Below are positions 1 through 7,500 of a DNA stretch of 64,000 nt, in pieces. The stretch is from Anaerolineaceae bacterium (lineage in GTDB: Bacteria > Chloroflexota > Anaerolineae > Anaerolineales > Anaerolineaceae). How positions within the stretch are numbered: the stretch's first letter is position 1; each line of letters begins with the position of its first letter. The notes beneath the pieces are model-generated. The model searched no databases and was not told where the DNA came from. It was given only the letters and a program-made list of their open reading frames with translations. A program made the position numbers and the translations under genes. Location: NCBI GenBank assembly GCA_030653365.1, contig JAURZL010000018.1, positions 248,001 through 312,000 of the forward strand, in the 5' to 3' direction.

Positions 1-435
1 CGGGTATTTCTCCGGGCTTTTCCATTCCGGGGCTTCTGGTAGTGGCTCTCCGTCTGTCTGTGTGACATCAAAAACATACACGGTTTTAAATCTCATCTCC
101 TGGGCGATAATTTTTCCATCTTCTTCCAGAACCTTGATGCCACATGGAGCAAGGATCGGGATCCCTTTTTCACCTTTTTTCACGTAACGTTTTTTCTTTA
201 GCCAGTCATTGAAACCAGCGACGAGGGTCGCGTCAGGTTTGAACAGATAAATAAAAAATTGGTTTGATACGCTGTATCGGTAGAATGACGCGCAAAATTT
301 CAAATAATTCTGCATAATTTCACTGATCCGGGCTGCGTCTGTTTCCTTTGCCAGGTCTTTAATAAACGAGGTCAATTTTTTGTTAAGCTCTGCCGGGCTG
401 TTTGGATTGGATTGTTTTTCTATTGTGTTTTTCAT
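1..435 (-). CDS. ArdC-like antirestriction / ssDNA-binding protein, 3' end cut by window edge
   Basis: An open frame runs from an ATG at 435 to the left edge without a stop, giving about 145 residues. It holds the pattern of the ArdC N-terminal domain (DUF1738): a Y-x-x-S-x-x-N-Q-F segment, then VAGFNDWLKKKRYVKKGEKG, then ILAPCG, then VYVFDVTQTDGEPLP. In ArdC this domain binds single-stranded DNA and protects incoming plasmid DNA from restriction. An AGGAA ribosome site lies about 8 bases upstream. It is the last visible gene of a minus-strand run that includes the small genes at 504-2085. The missing C-terminus, which in this family often carries a metallopeptidase-like domain, lies outside the window. 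The domain call is quite sure; the biological target is inferred from the family. Confidence 0.8.
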   Translation of the reverse strand, partial: MKNTIEKQSNPNSPAELNKKLTSFIKDLAKETDAARISEIMQNYLKFCASFYRYSVSNQFFIYLFKPDATLVAGFNDWLKKKRYVKKGEKGIPILAPCGIKVLEEDGKIIAQEMRFKTVYVFDVTQTDGEPLPEAPEWKSPEKYP

Positions 436-503
436 TGTCTGGATTCCTATTTTTTGTGATGTTGCCAGCTGGTGAGCTGGGGGCACCAGCTGGCAATTGG
501 TGG

Positions 504-833
504 TTAAACCTGAGCGGCTTTTTTGGCTCTGATTGCGATGCGGCTTTTACCTGCTACGTTCATTTGCTGCGGATAAAGCGAGATCTTTCTCCCTATCCAC
601 TGATCGGTATCATCGGATTGCAGAATACTGGCGACCTGCTCTGCCAGGGTACGGGATAAAATAACTCCCTTTTGGGTTTCCTTGAAATAAAGGACAAAGC
701 GGTCCATGGGTGGCTGGCCAGCATGCGGACTGAGTTTTTCAACTGCCATGGATTCGATTGTCACGTTTACGGTATTTCCGTTTAAGTCTGCGCCTGTGGC
801 GTATTTGCGGGGGAACATGTTATTAAGTTTCAT
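504..833 (-). CDS. Small phage/plasmid-type hypothetical protein
   Basis: A 109-residue protein beginning MKLNNMFPRKYATGADL. It contains a run of beta-strand-like segments and the pattern VLYF-x-ET-x-KGVIL, then SDDTDQWIGRKISLYP. I recognise this as a small protein type common in phages and integrative elements, without a known activity. The start at 833 is preferred over the in-frame ATG at 848 because a GAGGA ribosome site sits about 9 bases before 833, and the shorter form avoids overlapping the upstream gene. The gap to that gene is 4 bases, so the two are probably cotranscribed with the ArdC-like gene. Confidence 0.65.
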   Translation of the reverse strand: MKLNNMFPRKYATGADLNGNTVNVTIESMAVEKLSPHAGQPPMDRFVLYFKETQKGVILSRTLAEQVASILQSDDTDQWIGRKISLYPQQMNVAGKSRIAIRAKKAAQV

Positions 834-837
834 CAGA

Positions 838-1134
838 TTAATCCTCATAAAGTTCTAATAAATTATTTTTTGCTTTGTCGAGCATTGCCAATGCGGAAGA
901 TTTTTCCATGTCTTTAATTACTGCTAAGGATCGATATTCGTGGAGCATGTTTCTGAAATTTTCGACTTCTTGATCAGTAGAATTGGGATCTACTTCCCGG
1001 GGATCATAATCCGCTAATATGCCGTAAAGTGTCCAATAATTATTGGATACGCAGCGCAGGGTATCATAAGTAGCTTCTGCTTTTTTTACATCTAAAAAAG
1101 CTTTTTTAATTGCAATTGATTCTGATAAGTCCAT
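838..1134 (-). CDS. Hypothetical protein, helical
   Basis: A 98-residue, mostly charged and helical protein with no family I recognise. It has a clear AAGGA ribosome site 7 bases before its ATG. It lies in the same minus-strand run as the ArdC-like gene and stops 4 bases before the next start. The C-terminal half (from about residue 60) is a probable amphipathic helix rich in Lys, Glu and Leu. Position in a mobile-element-like operon suggests an accessory role, but nothing more specific can be read. Confidence 0.55.
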   Translation of the reverse strand: MDLSESIAIKKAFLDVKKAEATYDTLRCVSNNYWTLYGILADYDPREVDPNSTDQEVENFRNMLHEYRSLAVIKDMEKSSALAMLDKAKNNLLELYED

Positions 1135-1156
1135 TTGAAATCCTTTCTTTTTTTTA

Positions 1157-1185
1157 TGCCGGATGGGCTGGGATCCATCCGGCTT
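1157..1185 (-). terminator. Short GC-rich hairpin between two small genes
   Basis: GCCGGATGG and CCATCCGGC form a 9-bp perfect stem around a short loop, in the gap between the genes at 838-1134 and 1195-1482. The right arm is followed by a T run on the plus strand. On the minus strand, the direction of the genes, the stem is followed by A-rich sequence. It is therefore a doubtful terminator for this operon and might instead slow or protect the transcript. Confidence 0.35.
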
Positions 1186-1194
1186 TTTTGATAA

Positions 1195-1482
1195 TTATTT
1201 TTCTGAATATGCTTTAATCCATTGATCAAAACCTAAATAATCAGATTTGCGGTTATCTGCTGCATCATCGAACAGATCGCAGATACTTGATAGTTTTTCC
1301 CAAGCTTCATCCAAACACATGGACAAATACGGGTCAATATCCGGGTCACAAAACTCAGGCAAGGTTGATTGAAAATCACAAAGGGCTTTTTGGAGAACTA
1401 CGTTAATTTGATTTGAAATCTCGTGATTTTTTTTACTTCTGTTTCTAAACTTGATTAAGATTTGGGGGACTTCTTTGGACAT
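1195..1482 (-). CDS. Hypothetical small acidic protein
   Basis: A 95-residue acidic protein without recognisable domains. It has an AAGGA ribosome site 8 bases before the ATG at 1482. Its neighbours on both sides are minus-strand genes of the same module, spaced by 40-60 bases. The 1135-1194 gap contains a short inverted repeat (GCCGGATGG ... CCATCCGGC) followed on the minus strand by A/T-rich sequence, which may be a weak terminator or RNA stem. No function can be assigned. Confidence 0.55.
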   Translation of the reverse strand: MSKEVPQILIKFRNRSKKNHEISNQINVVLQKALCDFQSTLPEFCDPDIDPYLSMCLDEAWEKLSSICDLFDDAADNRKSDYLGFDQWIKAYSEK

Positions 1483-1521
1483 TTTAGGATTCCTTTCTAT
1501 TTTTGATTTATGACTAAAAAA

Positions 1522-2085
1522 TTAAAATAATGGCAGACCTGTGAACCACTGGAAGCAAGGGAAACCAAAAAAATGAGATGCTTGCCAGAAACCGGAAACT
1601 GAACGAAGGGGAGCGGGAGCGCCAGAAAAACCACACGGGATGACATAAACGATTTGATTTTTTCTGACTGCCTCGGCAGCGACCTTAAGCGAACCGGGAC
1701 TGAAGCGCGTCGAAAGAAAAAATACCGAACCGGCGCAACCAGACAGAGCAACTTTCGATCGGCGCATTAATCGCGCTTTGAGGGGAAGGCTTAAAGGACC
1801 ACCTGCCAAAAAAGAGACTGGAGCGCCTGCCTTTTTTGCTGCTAAAACCGGGATGAAAGCAGAAGCAGAAAAAGAACCTTCACCAGACTCTGAGAACTGA
1901 GCGAAAACAGACAAGCGGGAAGGATCACATCCCAAAGCAGCTTCTATAACTGCTTCATCTGCGCCAGTGGCGCAACCGACATTAACAAAACAACCTACCT
2001 GCATAGGAGCAGAAACGACCTCAGCAACATAAGGAAAATAAGAAGCTGATAAAGACCTTGAACCACCAAAATGAATTTTTATCAT
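1522..2085 (-). CDS. SLOG/DprA-like Rossmann-fold protein
   Basis: A 187-residue protein. The N-terminus MIKIHFGGSRSLS followed around residues 36-50 by VGCATGADEAVIEAA matches the glycine-rich loop and G-C-A-x-G-A-D signature of SLOG-superfamily proteins (DprA, LOG and TIR-linked sensors). These bind nucleotides or nucleotide-derived ligands. There is no obvious effector domain and the C-terminus is rich in Phe, Gly and Ser. A strong AAAGGAG ribosome site precedes the ATG. Upstream is an AT-rich region with two palindromes that probably controls the whole minus-strand module. Base composition is GC-richer than the neighbouring small genes. It could be a ligand sensor or a DNA-processing factor of a mobile element; the exact role is unknown. 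Confidence 0.6.
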   Translation of the reverse strand: MIKIHFGGSRSLSASYFPYVAEVVSAPMQVGCFVNVGCATGADEAVIEAALGCDPSRLSVFAQFSESGEGSFSASAFIPVLAAKKAGAPVSFLAGGPLSLPLKARLMRRSKVALSGCAGSVFFLSTRFSPGSLKVAAEAVRKNQIVYVIPCGFSGAPAPLRSVSGFWQASHFFGFPCFQWFTGLPLF

Positions 2086-2109
2086 GATTAAAACTCCTTT
2101 ATTATTTAT

Positions 2110-2153
2110 ATATAACGTTATATGTTATTAATAATATTATATAACGTTATATA
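2110..2153. promoter_or_regulatory. Paired AT-rich palindromic operators
   Basis: Two perfect palindromes share the core ATATAACGTTATAT. They sit at 2110-2123 (14 bp) and 2138-2153 (16 bp), with centres 29 bp apart, close to three helical turns. They lie 25-70 bases upstream of the SLOG-like gene start at 2085, where a promoter would be. The layout suits cooperative binding of a dimeric regulator that controls the minus-strand module. No candidate regulator gene is visible nearby, so the binding protein may lie beyond the left edge. Confidence 0.5.
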
Positions 2154-2575
2154 TAAATAGTCAAGCATTAAATAAGGAAAAACAAGATGCCAAAACCATT
2201 GGAGCGCATGGCCTGGGGAGCTGCGCCAGACCATGCGGCCACCAGACGACAAGTTCCCAACCACCGGGGCGAACCGGTCAGACCATTGCGAACCACCAGG
2301 CGACAAGATCCCCCCATCCCAACCACCAGGTGCGAACCCGCAAACCAAATGCCAGACGAAAAATAAAATTCGGCTACACGACCCCCACCCCTTTAGTGAA
2401 AACGGAAGATGAACCTGACTTCGAAAATTTTACAAAGGTAAAAGGATATATACGACGACTACGACGGTAAACCTCTGAAAAAATAAATCAATGTACTCAT
2501 TTATTTATTTTTTTAGAGTTCTCGGCCATCGGCCGAAAGCAAGCGGCGACCAATTGACCAACTAGAAAAGGTTCG

Positions 2576-2896
2576 AAAGCTCGGGAATTGAAAAAATTAG
2601 AATGGAATAAAAACAAGAAAAACCACATTCAGGTACTTAACTTAAAAATCTTCCTACAGCCGTCTTAAGGAGCGTTCGCGACCGGCGGGGAAAAGCGCGG
2701 CAAGGTGTAACACTTGTCCGCGTGCTCTGCGCATTGTCGAGGCTGTAGATTAGGAGGGTAGAGGTGTGCTGTCGGGCGTCTCTACAGCTTGGGAATTGAA
2801 AAAATTTGAAGGGAAAGAAAACACGGGAAACCAGATACAGGTACTTAACTTTAAATCTTCCTACAGCCGTCTTAAGGAGCTTTAGCGAGCGGCGGG
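2576..2896. repeat. Direct repeat of about 110 bp (two copies)
   Basis: The copies are about 2576-2688 and 2788-2896. Both contain GGGAATTGAAAAAATT, a stretch of A-rich sequence, CAGGTACTTAACTT and CTTCCTACAGCCGTCTTAAG. The longest identical core is the 20-base run just named, plus GGAGC. The spacer between copies is variable and GC-rich. Both sit in the gene-free region. They are not inverted and not part of a recognisable transposon. Confidence 0.65.
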
Positions 2897-3039
2897 CGGA
2901 ACAGGGCACATGACGCGATACGTCCCGCGTGATGTGCGCCTGTGGAGCTTTTGGGGAAGCTGAGTGGTAATCCACTGAGCTGTTTAAACATCAAGTGCGG
3001 TTAATTGCTGGTGTAGATTAAGGCGATTTGTCTGGACTG

Positions 3040-3960
3040 TTTGTTTTAAATACTTTAATTACCGGGGAGTCGGTGGGGAATGGGTTACATTGGCATTGGT
3101 GAAGGGTTCGCGAACGTCTCTACGGATCATGAGAGGTGTAGATTGGGAAGGACAAAGTGTGTCGGCGGGTGCTCTGTGGCTTGGATGGGTTGGAGACTGG
3201 GAGTGGGAAGGTGTGCTGGCGGGCGTCTTTGGTCTTGTTTGCAAATGGAGAAAGCCGGCGAGGAGGTGGACGTCGTCCGGAACGGCGGAGGACTCCTCCT
3301 CGTCCGGCTGGTGTTTGGCCAAATCCACATCTTGGATAGATACAGGGAGCTGGTGTGGCTGGGAGCTGGATTTGGAGAATGATTTGAGGTGGTGGTGTGT
3401 GTGCTAGTGCGGTTGTGGTTGAGGATGTGGTCTTATTGCTGTTGGGTAGATGGCAGGAATGGTGCTGGTGCATCACGGCGATTGTTTGCTCACGGCGAAG
3501 TGAGGTCAGCCGGCGCGAAGTATGCCGGAACGGCGGGTGAAGCGTCCAGCTGGGCGAGCGGGTTAAACCACATAGACAGTTTGCAATCGAGATCCTTTTG
3601 GGCTGGGCAGTGGCTGCGGTTCTCTGCGCACGTTGACAATTGTAGAAAGCCGGCGGGCAGGGGGACGTCGTCCGGAACGGCGGGGGACGTCTGTCCGTCC
3701 GGCTGGTGATTAACCAAATCCTCGTCTTGGATAGATCCTTGGTGCTGGTTTGGCTGGGAGCTGGCTTCTGGTGTTGTATGGAGTGGTTTGGTGTCGGTGT
3801 TGGAAGACCCTTTTTTATGCTGTGTAGAAGTGAAGGGACGAACCTGAAATGGAGGAGTGCAGCGGTGGCCAGGCTGCAGCTTTTAGTGCCCAATTTGCGT
3901 TGCACGGCTTTGGCAGTCTGCAATGTGCTTTATGATTGCAGACTGCAAATGCCGTGCTGA
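3040..3960 (+). ncRNA. Candidate structured RNA (hairpin duplicated with compensatory changes)
   Basis: Two 55-base hairpins (3254-3308 and 3649-3703) share the outer stem GCCGG/CCGGC and the loop sequence GTCCGGAACGGCGG. The next seven pairs differ but stay paired: CGAGGAG/CTCCTCG in copy 1 and CGGGCAG/CTGTCCG in copy 2. Two of the seven positions change on both sides and one becomes a G-U pair. The copies are 395 bases apart, and homology extends downstream through GGCTGGTG and CTTGGATAGAT to TGGGAGCTGG. A third, weaker relative lies near 3511-3560. The strand and ends are guesses; no promoter or terminator is certain. Confidence 0.3.
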
Positions 3961-4239
3961 CTGCGGGTGTTCTTCCGCTGTAGCAAATTGATCAGGCACG
4001 GCACAATGCGTGTCTCTTTACGCTTTGTGAAAAGCAAGGGCTGAGCCATCCGCAAGCGGGGGAATGAGGGTAGGAGCGGAACGGTCAAGATCAGAATCGT
4101 CGGATCTGGAAGTGTTCTTTTAAACCAGATAAAAATAAGAAGCAGAAATTAAAGCAAGAAGCACGGCAGCCGCGGCCGGCGGCGCGCCTGCAAAGGCGAA
4201 ATACGCCGCGAAATGTTTTCCCCCCTAAGAGCGTTTAGA

Positions 4240-4370
4240 TTTACCTTGCTGCGCGTGAAGGGCGAAGGGTCAGGCGTGGTGGGCACGCCCGTAACGCGCT
4301 TTGAAAGGGGGGGTATGCCACGCGGCGGGGGGGAAAACAACGGCCGCGAGTCTGCCGGCGTAGTTCGGGT
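4240..4370 (+). repeat. Dispersed intergenic repeat R1, copy a
   Basis: Shares the blocks TTTACCTT..TGCGCGTGAAG, GCGC(G)CTTTTGAAAGGGGGG(G)TATG(G/C)CACGCG and CGCGAGTCTGCCGGCGTAGT with copies at 5367-5625, 9231-9350 and 10820-10952. All copies are in the same orientation. Between blocks the sequence varies. Copies sit only between genes. Confidence 0.75.
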
Positions 4371-4502
4371 TATGTATTTTTCAAAACTTCTCAATGGTTT
4401 GGTTTTTTTACATCTGAAAATGAATGAACAGACTTCTAGCATTTAGAAATTATTAATTATTCAAAAAATATTTATTTGATGTGTTAGAGGGAGTTCTTTT
4501 AG

Positions 4503-5171
4503 TTAGTAGAATAATTTTGTATCTAGGAATATCTCTGAACACAAATCGCCTTCAAAATTTTCAATTTGATTGTCTTTTAAAAACGAATAGAATCTTTCAG
4601 AGCAAAAAATTTGTTTCCCATAAGGTCTAATATTATAAGTCGTATAAAACAAATCCATTGTTGGGTCAGTAGCTAGTACAAAAGGTTGTATCACTTCCGG
4701 TGAATTATTATATTTCGGTTTCAGCTCGAAACCTGCTGTAATGGATATCCCCCAAAGAGTTGGCAAATATTCTATTTCATTTAATAAATTTTTTCGATTG
4801 TAAATTAAATCTTCAGGCTCATCTGAATATTCTGTTCTACCTTTTCTTTTATTCCCTTTTGTGGCTACTTTAGCAATTTCAACTGGAACTGTTTCATAAC
4901 CACTAAAATTAAATGTTTTAAATTCATTAAGAAGTTTATCCGTTACTAAAAATGCACAATCCCAAATATTGGTAAGAGTAGCCCATAAAATTGATGGAAC
5001 ATGAATCGAATAAATTTCGGCCAAAATTGTTTTTGGATTCAATGGTAAAGGATAACCCTTCTTGATCAAATCATGGTATCCTGATGCTTCATTGGTATAC
5101 GCAAATCCGTTTCTTATAACAGCTTCATAATCACTTGAATAATTTGGTTCGTGTAAATGATAATATTCCAT
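4503..5171 (-). CDS. Hypothetical protein, AT-rich, possibly immunity-like
   Basis: A 222-residue soluble protein without signal peptide or membrane segments. I do not recognise a family with confidence. The C-terminal segment IFCSERFYSFLKDNQIENFEG resembles in style the end of DUF1629/Imm11-type proteins, in which a Ser-Glu-Arg-like helix precedes a final strand; this is a weak visual likeness. The gene is much more AT-rich than the flanking spacers and sits alone between dispersed repeats R1a and R1b, which suggests arrival as a separate unit. No toxin gene is adjacent. The ribosome site is weak. Confidence 0.6.
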   Translation of the reverse strand: MEYYHLHEPNYSSDYEAVIRNGFAYTNEASGYHDLIKKGYPLPLNPKTILAEIYSIHVPSILWATLTNIWDCAFLVTDKLLNEFKTFNFSGYETVPVEIAKVATKGNKRKGRTEYSDEPEDLIYNRKNLLNEIEYLPTLWGISITAGFELKPKYNNSPEVIQPFVLATDPTMDLFYTTYNIRPYGKQIFCSERFYSFLKDNQIENFEGDLCSEIFLDTKLFY

Positions 5172-5366
5172 TGCTAATAAATTACTCGCGTTTCTAAACC
5201 TACTGAATGTCTAAAATGTAGAATAGTACCTAAATAAAGTATGTCTAAATATTAAACTAATTCTTATAATCAAAACAAATTTTGGATTTCAATTTCATTT
5301 ATTATATAAGAACGATTTCTAAGAAACTATTATAATTTGGCTTGAATTAGACTCGATAATTATAAA

Positions 5367-5625
5367 TTTACCTTATTGCGTGTGAAATCATAACCGAATG
5401 GCGTTAATCGCGAAGCGCGCTTTTGAAAGGGGGGTATGGCACGCGCCAGGGGGTCCTTCGGAAACACGTCTCCTCCTAAGAGGAGACACCTGCGGCGGAC
5501 GCGAGCTGCCAGCGCTATTCGGGAATGAGATCGAACCAAATGCCATATCAGCTCGGGAAATATCCACCCGGGTTGTGGAGTGGAGATTCGGGAGAAGGAT
5601 GTTGGCGGGTGTAGATTGGTTGGAA
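5367..5625 (+). repeat. Dispersed intergenic repeat R1, copy b (long form)
   Basis: Contains the R1 core (GCGCGCTTTTGAAAGGGGGG, GGCACGCGCCAGGGGG). It has an insertion with an 8-bp perfect hairpin, GTCTCCTC/GAGGAGAC at 5468-5487, then a 3' extension with GAATGAGATCGA and TTCGGGAGAAGG-TGTTGGCGGGTGT. That extension is shared with copy d at 10820-10952 but is absent or truncated in copies a and c. Confidence 0.75.
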
Positions 5626-5668
5626 ATTTCCCTTATATTGGCTTCCCGTCGACAAAATCACTTTTATG

Positions 5669-5674
5669 TATAAT
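5669..5674 (+). promoter_or_regulatory. -10 box TATAAT upstream of first lipoprotein gene
   Basis: TATAATTAACCCAACAC lies about 30 bases before the start codon. The same TATAATTAACCCAACA sequence precedes the paralog at 7501, so the promoter was duplicated with the gene. No good -35 box is seen at 16-18 bases. Confidence 0.5.
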
Positions 5675-5704
5675 TAACCCAACACACTACCCACTGGGGG
5701 ACAC

Positions 5705-7321
5705 ATGCACCGAATCATTCTCACACTCGCCATTCTCATCATCCTGACCACAGCCTGCACACCTGCACAAGCTCCTACACCAACCCAAACTTCGGCACCG
5801 ACCGCCACCATGCTGCCTACCCCTACACCCACCCCAATCCCGCTACCGGCGGGTAGTGCTTCCAGTGAACAAACCATCGAAGCTATGGATATCCTCTACG
5901 AAGTGCCTGTGGAAAGCGTCGTCCTGCTGAGACCTATCGCAGAAATTGAAGCCCTGCAGGGTATCAGCATCCATCTGGACGCAATGCAGAACGAATTCCC
6001 TGACCTGACAGACTGGCAGATACTGGCAGCAGTTGATGCAAATGTCACACAGGAATTACGCTACAGCCTGGTGATCAAAGCGCAAGACATTGACCAGGCA
6101 GTTCTGGTTCTGGCAACCAGCATCAACGCAGATGGAACAGAAACCTCCACCACAACACCAGCTTTTTTTGAAGAGAATCAAAAAAGAGAGCTGCAGGTGA
6201 AAACCACTGGAATCAACTACACCCTGAGTGCAGTAAACGACCAGGAAGAACTAGGCATCTACTGGCAGGAAGAACAACCTTTATTGACAAGAGCACGATG
6301 GGAAAATGTATATGTCCAGGTCTGGCATACAGGTGATTGGCAGATCAGTGAACTGGCAGAAGGATGGGAGTGGGATGGGGTGCAGTGGGAAAGAAACATC
6401 CCACCCCTGCCTGAGTGGGCTGATGAATATGTCACCTTTCATCAGGGGCAACCCGAAACCATCAATGGCACAGATTACTACATTACCCAAAAAACAGTGC
6501 AAGTTGGGGAAGAAACCAGACAGATTGCGGTCAAAATGGTGGAATACGATCAAAAAGCGCAGGAATGGATTCCCTGCTACGACACCGTTCAAGATTTACT
6601 AAACGAAAGACAACTGGGCAGTCTGCACGAATTAAATAACATCACCACGCCCGAAGAAGCAGTCTGGGTAGTCAGAGAAACCTGGCCGCAAAGCAAAGAA
6701 GACCTCCAAAAACTGGAAACCATGTTCCATGAGTTTGGAGTTCAAATTGAAGCTGAAGTAGGTTTGCCATTATGGCCTAGGTCATTTATTGATGATCCAC
6801 CAGGAATATTCTTATTTGAAACAGGCTGCGCCTCATTCAATTGCGGCTATGACATCAAAATTGATGGTATTCAAGCAGATTCACCACAAAGCTGGATCAC
6901 GATGAGGCGTAGCAATAAACAGCAAGTTGTTATCGGTTCAATGCTCTATGAGCGACCCAGTTTAATTTGGTTTGGGCTCGATCAAACTGGATTTACCTTT
7001 CAGGACGAGCGTATATATCAAAAAATTAGAACTCCATTTAACGACGCATTTGCAATATTAATAAATCATAATTATGAATATGTTCGATTAAGCCTTGTTA
7101 CTGGAACTCTTGATTTTCTACGCGCTACTCCTGAAAGCACGGCTGCCTGGGCTAATGTGCTTGACTACTACTCCCAGTTGCCTGCAGGGGAACAAAACTT
7201 TCACTATGATGCAAAATCTAGCTGGAGCCGTTTCGGCAGAGAAAACCCAGCTTGGACAGAATACATTTCTGGAAAAATCATTTGGATCTCCAACGGCATA
7301 TTCACCATAGAAAAAGAATAA
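5705..7321 (+). CDS. Lipoprotein with Thr/Pro-rich linker, tandem paralog 1
   Basis: A 538-residue secreted lipoprotein. Residues 1-18 (MHRIILTLAILIILTTAC) are a signal peptide ending in a lipobox with Cys18 as the lipidation site. A Thr-Pro-rich linker (to about residue 50) follows, then a globular region. Residues 1 to about 226 are nearly identical to the paralog at 7501-9129, ending at the shared WEWDGVQWER. After that the two proteins differ entirely. No enzyme motif is visible in either part. A GGGGGA ribosome site lies 4 bases before the ATG. It is probably anchored on the outside of the membrane. Pro/Thr tether lipoproteins of this style are common in Chloroflexota, which supports the suggested host group. 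Confidence 0.8.
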   Translation: MHRIILTLAILIILTTACTPAQAPTPTQTSAPTATMLPTPTPTPIPLPAGSASSEQTIEAMDILYEVPVESVVLLRPIAEIEALQGISIHLDAMQNEFPDLTDWQILAAVDANVTQELRYSLVIKAQDIDQAVLVLATSINADGTETSTTTPAFFEENQKRELQVKTTGINYTLSAVNDQEELGIYWQEEQPLLTRARWENVYVQVWHTGDWQISELAEGWEWDGVQWERNIPPLPEWADEYVTFHQGQPETINGTDYYITQKTVQVGEETRQIAVKMVEYDQKAQEWIPCYDTVQDLLNERQLGSLHELNNITTPEEAVWVVRETWPQSKEDLQKLETMFHEFGVQIEAEVGLPLWPRSFIDDPPGIFLFETGCASFNCGYDIKIDGIQADSPQSWITMRRSNKQQVVIGSMLYERPSLIWFGLDQTGFTFQDERIYQKIRTPFNDAFAILINHNYEYVRLSLVTGTLDFLRATPESTAAWANVLDYYSQLPAGEQNFHYDAKSSWSRFGRENPAWTEYISGKIIWISNGIFTIEKE

Positions 7322-7373
7322 GCTTTTCTCTCAAGATATTGAAATCACTTCATAGTTGTGTCACCATGAACCT

Positions 7374-7469
7374 ATGAAGCAAAAATTCATCTGCATTGTT
7401 ATTTTTCTTTTCCTCGTTGCAATTGCTGCTTTTTTTGGCTATCTGCGAAATAATCATTTTCACATATAA
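7374..7469 (+). CDS. Possible 31-residue membrane peptide or gene remnant
   Basis: A short frame, MKQKFICIVIFLFLVAIAAF onward, encodes one hydrophobic segment and ends HFHI. There is no good ribosome site and its stop codon overlaps the TATAAT box of the next lipoprotein gene. It may be the leftover N-terminus of a degraded membrane protein between the two paralogs rather than a working gene. Confidence 0.3.
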   Translation: MKQKFICIVIFLFLVAIAAFFGYLRNNHFHI

Positions 7470-7470
7470 T
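7465..7470 (+). promoter_or_regulatory. -10 box TATAAT upstream of second lipoprotein gene
   Basis: Same TATAATTAACCCAACA sequence and same distance to the start codon as in front of the first paralog. Identity between the two loci begins at this box. Confidence 0.5.
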
Positions 7471-7500
7471 TAACCCAACACTCCACCCACCGGGGGACAC

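Larger units (their letters stand above)
2161..4502. other. 2.3-kb region without a credible gene, rich in repeats
   Basis: Reading frames here are mutually overlapping on both strands, have skewed composition, lack ribosome sites and match no family. The region contains: an imperfect tandem duplication around 2237-2335 (unit about 52 bp with CCACCAGRCGACAAG); a duplicated block at 2576-2896; two copies of a structured element at 3254-3308 and 3649-3703; and the first copy of a dispersed repeat at 4240-4370. It separates the mobile-type module on the left from the repeat-punctuated single genes on the right. It may encode a long structured RNA or be decayed DNA. Confidence 0.6.
5172..5704. 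other. Intergenic region with repeat and lipoprotein promoter
   Basis: The left 190 bases are AT-rich and carry nothing I can name. From 5367 it holds repeat R1 copy b, and at 5669-5674 a TATAAT box upstream of the first lipoprotein gene. The apparent frame at 5398-5673 lies almost entirely on the repeat, so it is not taken as a gene. Confidence 0.5.

Noticed and set aside
2118-2348. 76-codon minus-strand frame
   Set aside because: Falls on an imperfect tandem repeat and the palindromic region; no ribosome site and no recognisable protein.
3059-3960. Several overlapping reading frames of 60-267 codons on both strands
   Set aside because: They overlap each other, have skewed residue content (Pro/Ser/Arg or Trp/Gly-rich), lack ribosome sites and lie on the duplicated hairpin region. 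Differences between the copies fit RNA pairing better than codon conservation.
5398-5673. 91-codon frame on the plus strand, and a similar one at 10846-11058 sharing FGRR(M/V)LAGV
   Set aside because: Both lie on copies of repeat R1. The shared peptide follows from the shared DNA repeat; the rest of the frames is unrelated and there is no ribosome site.
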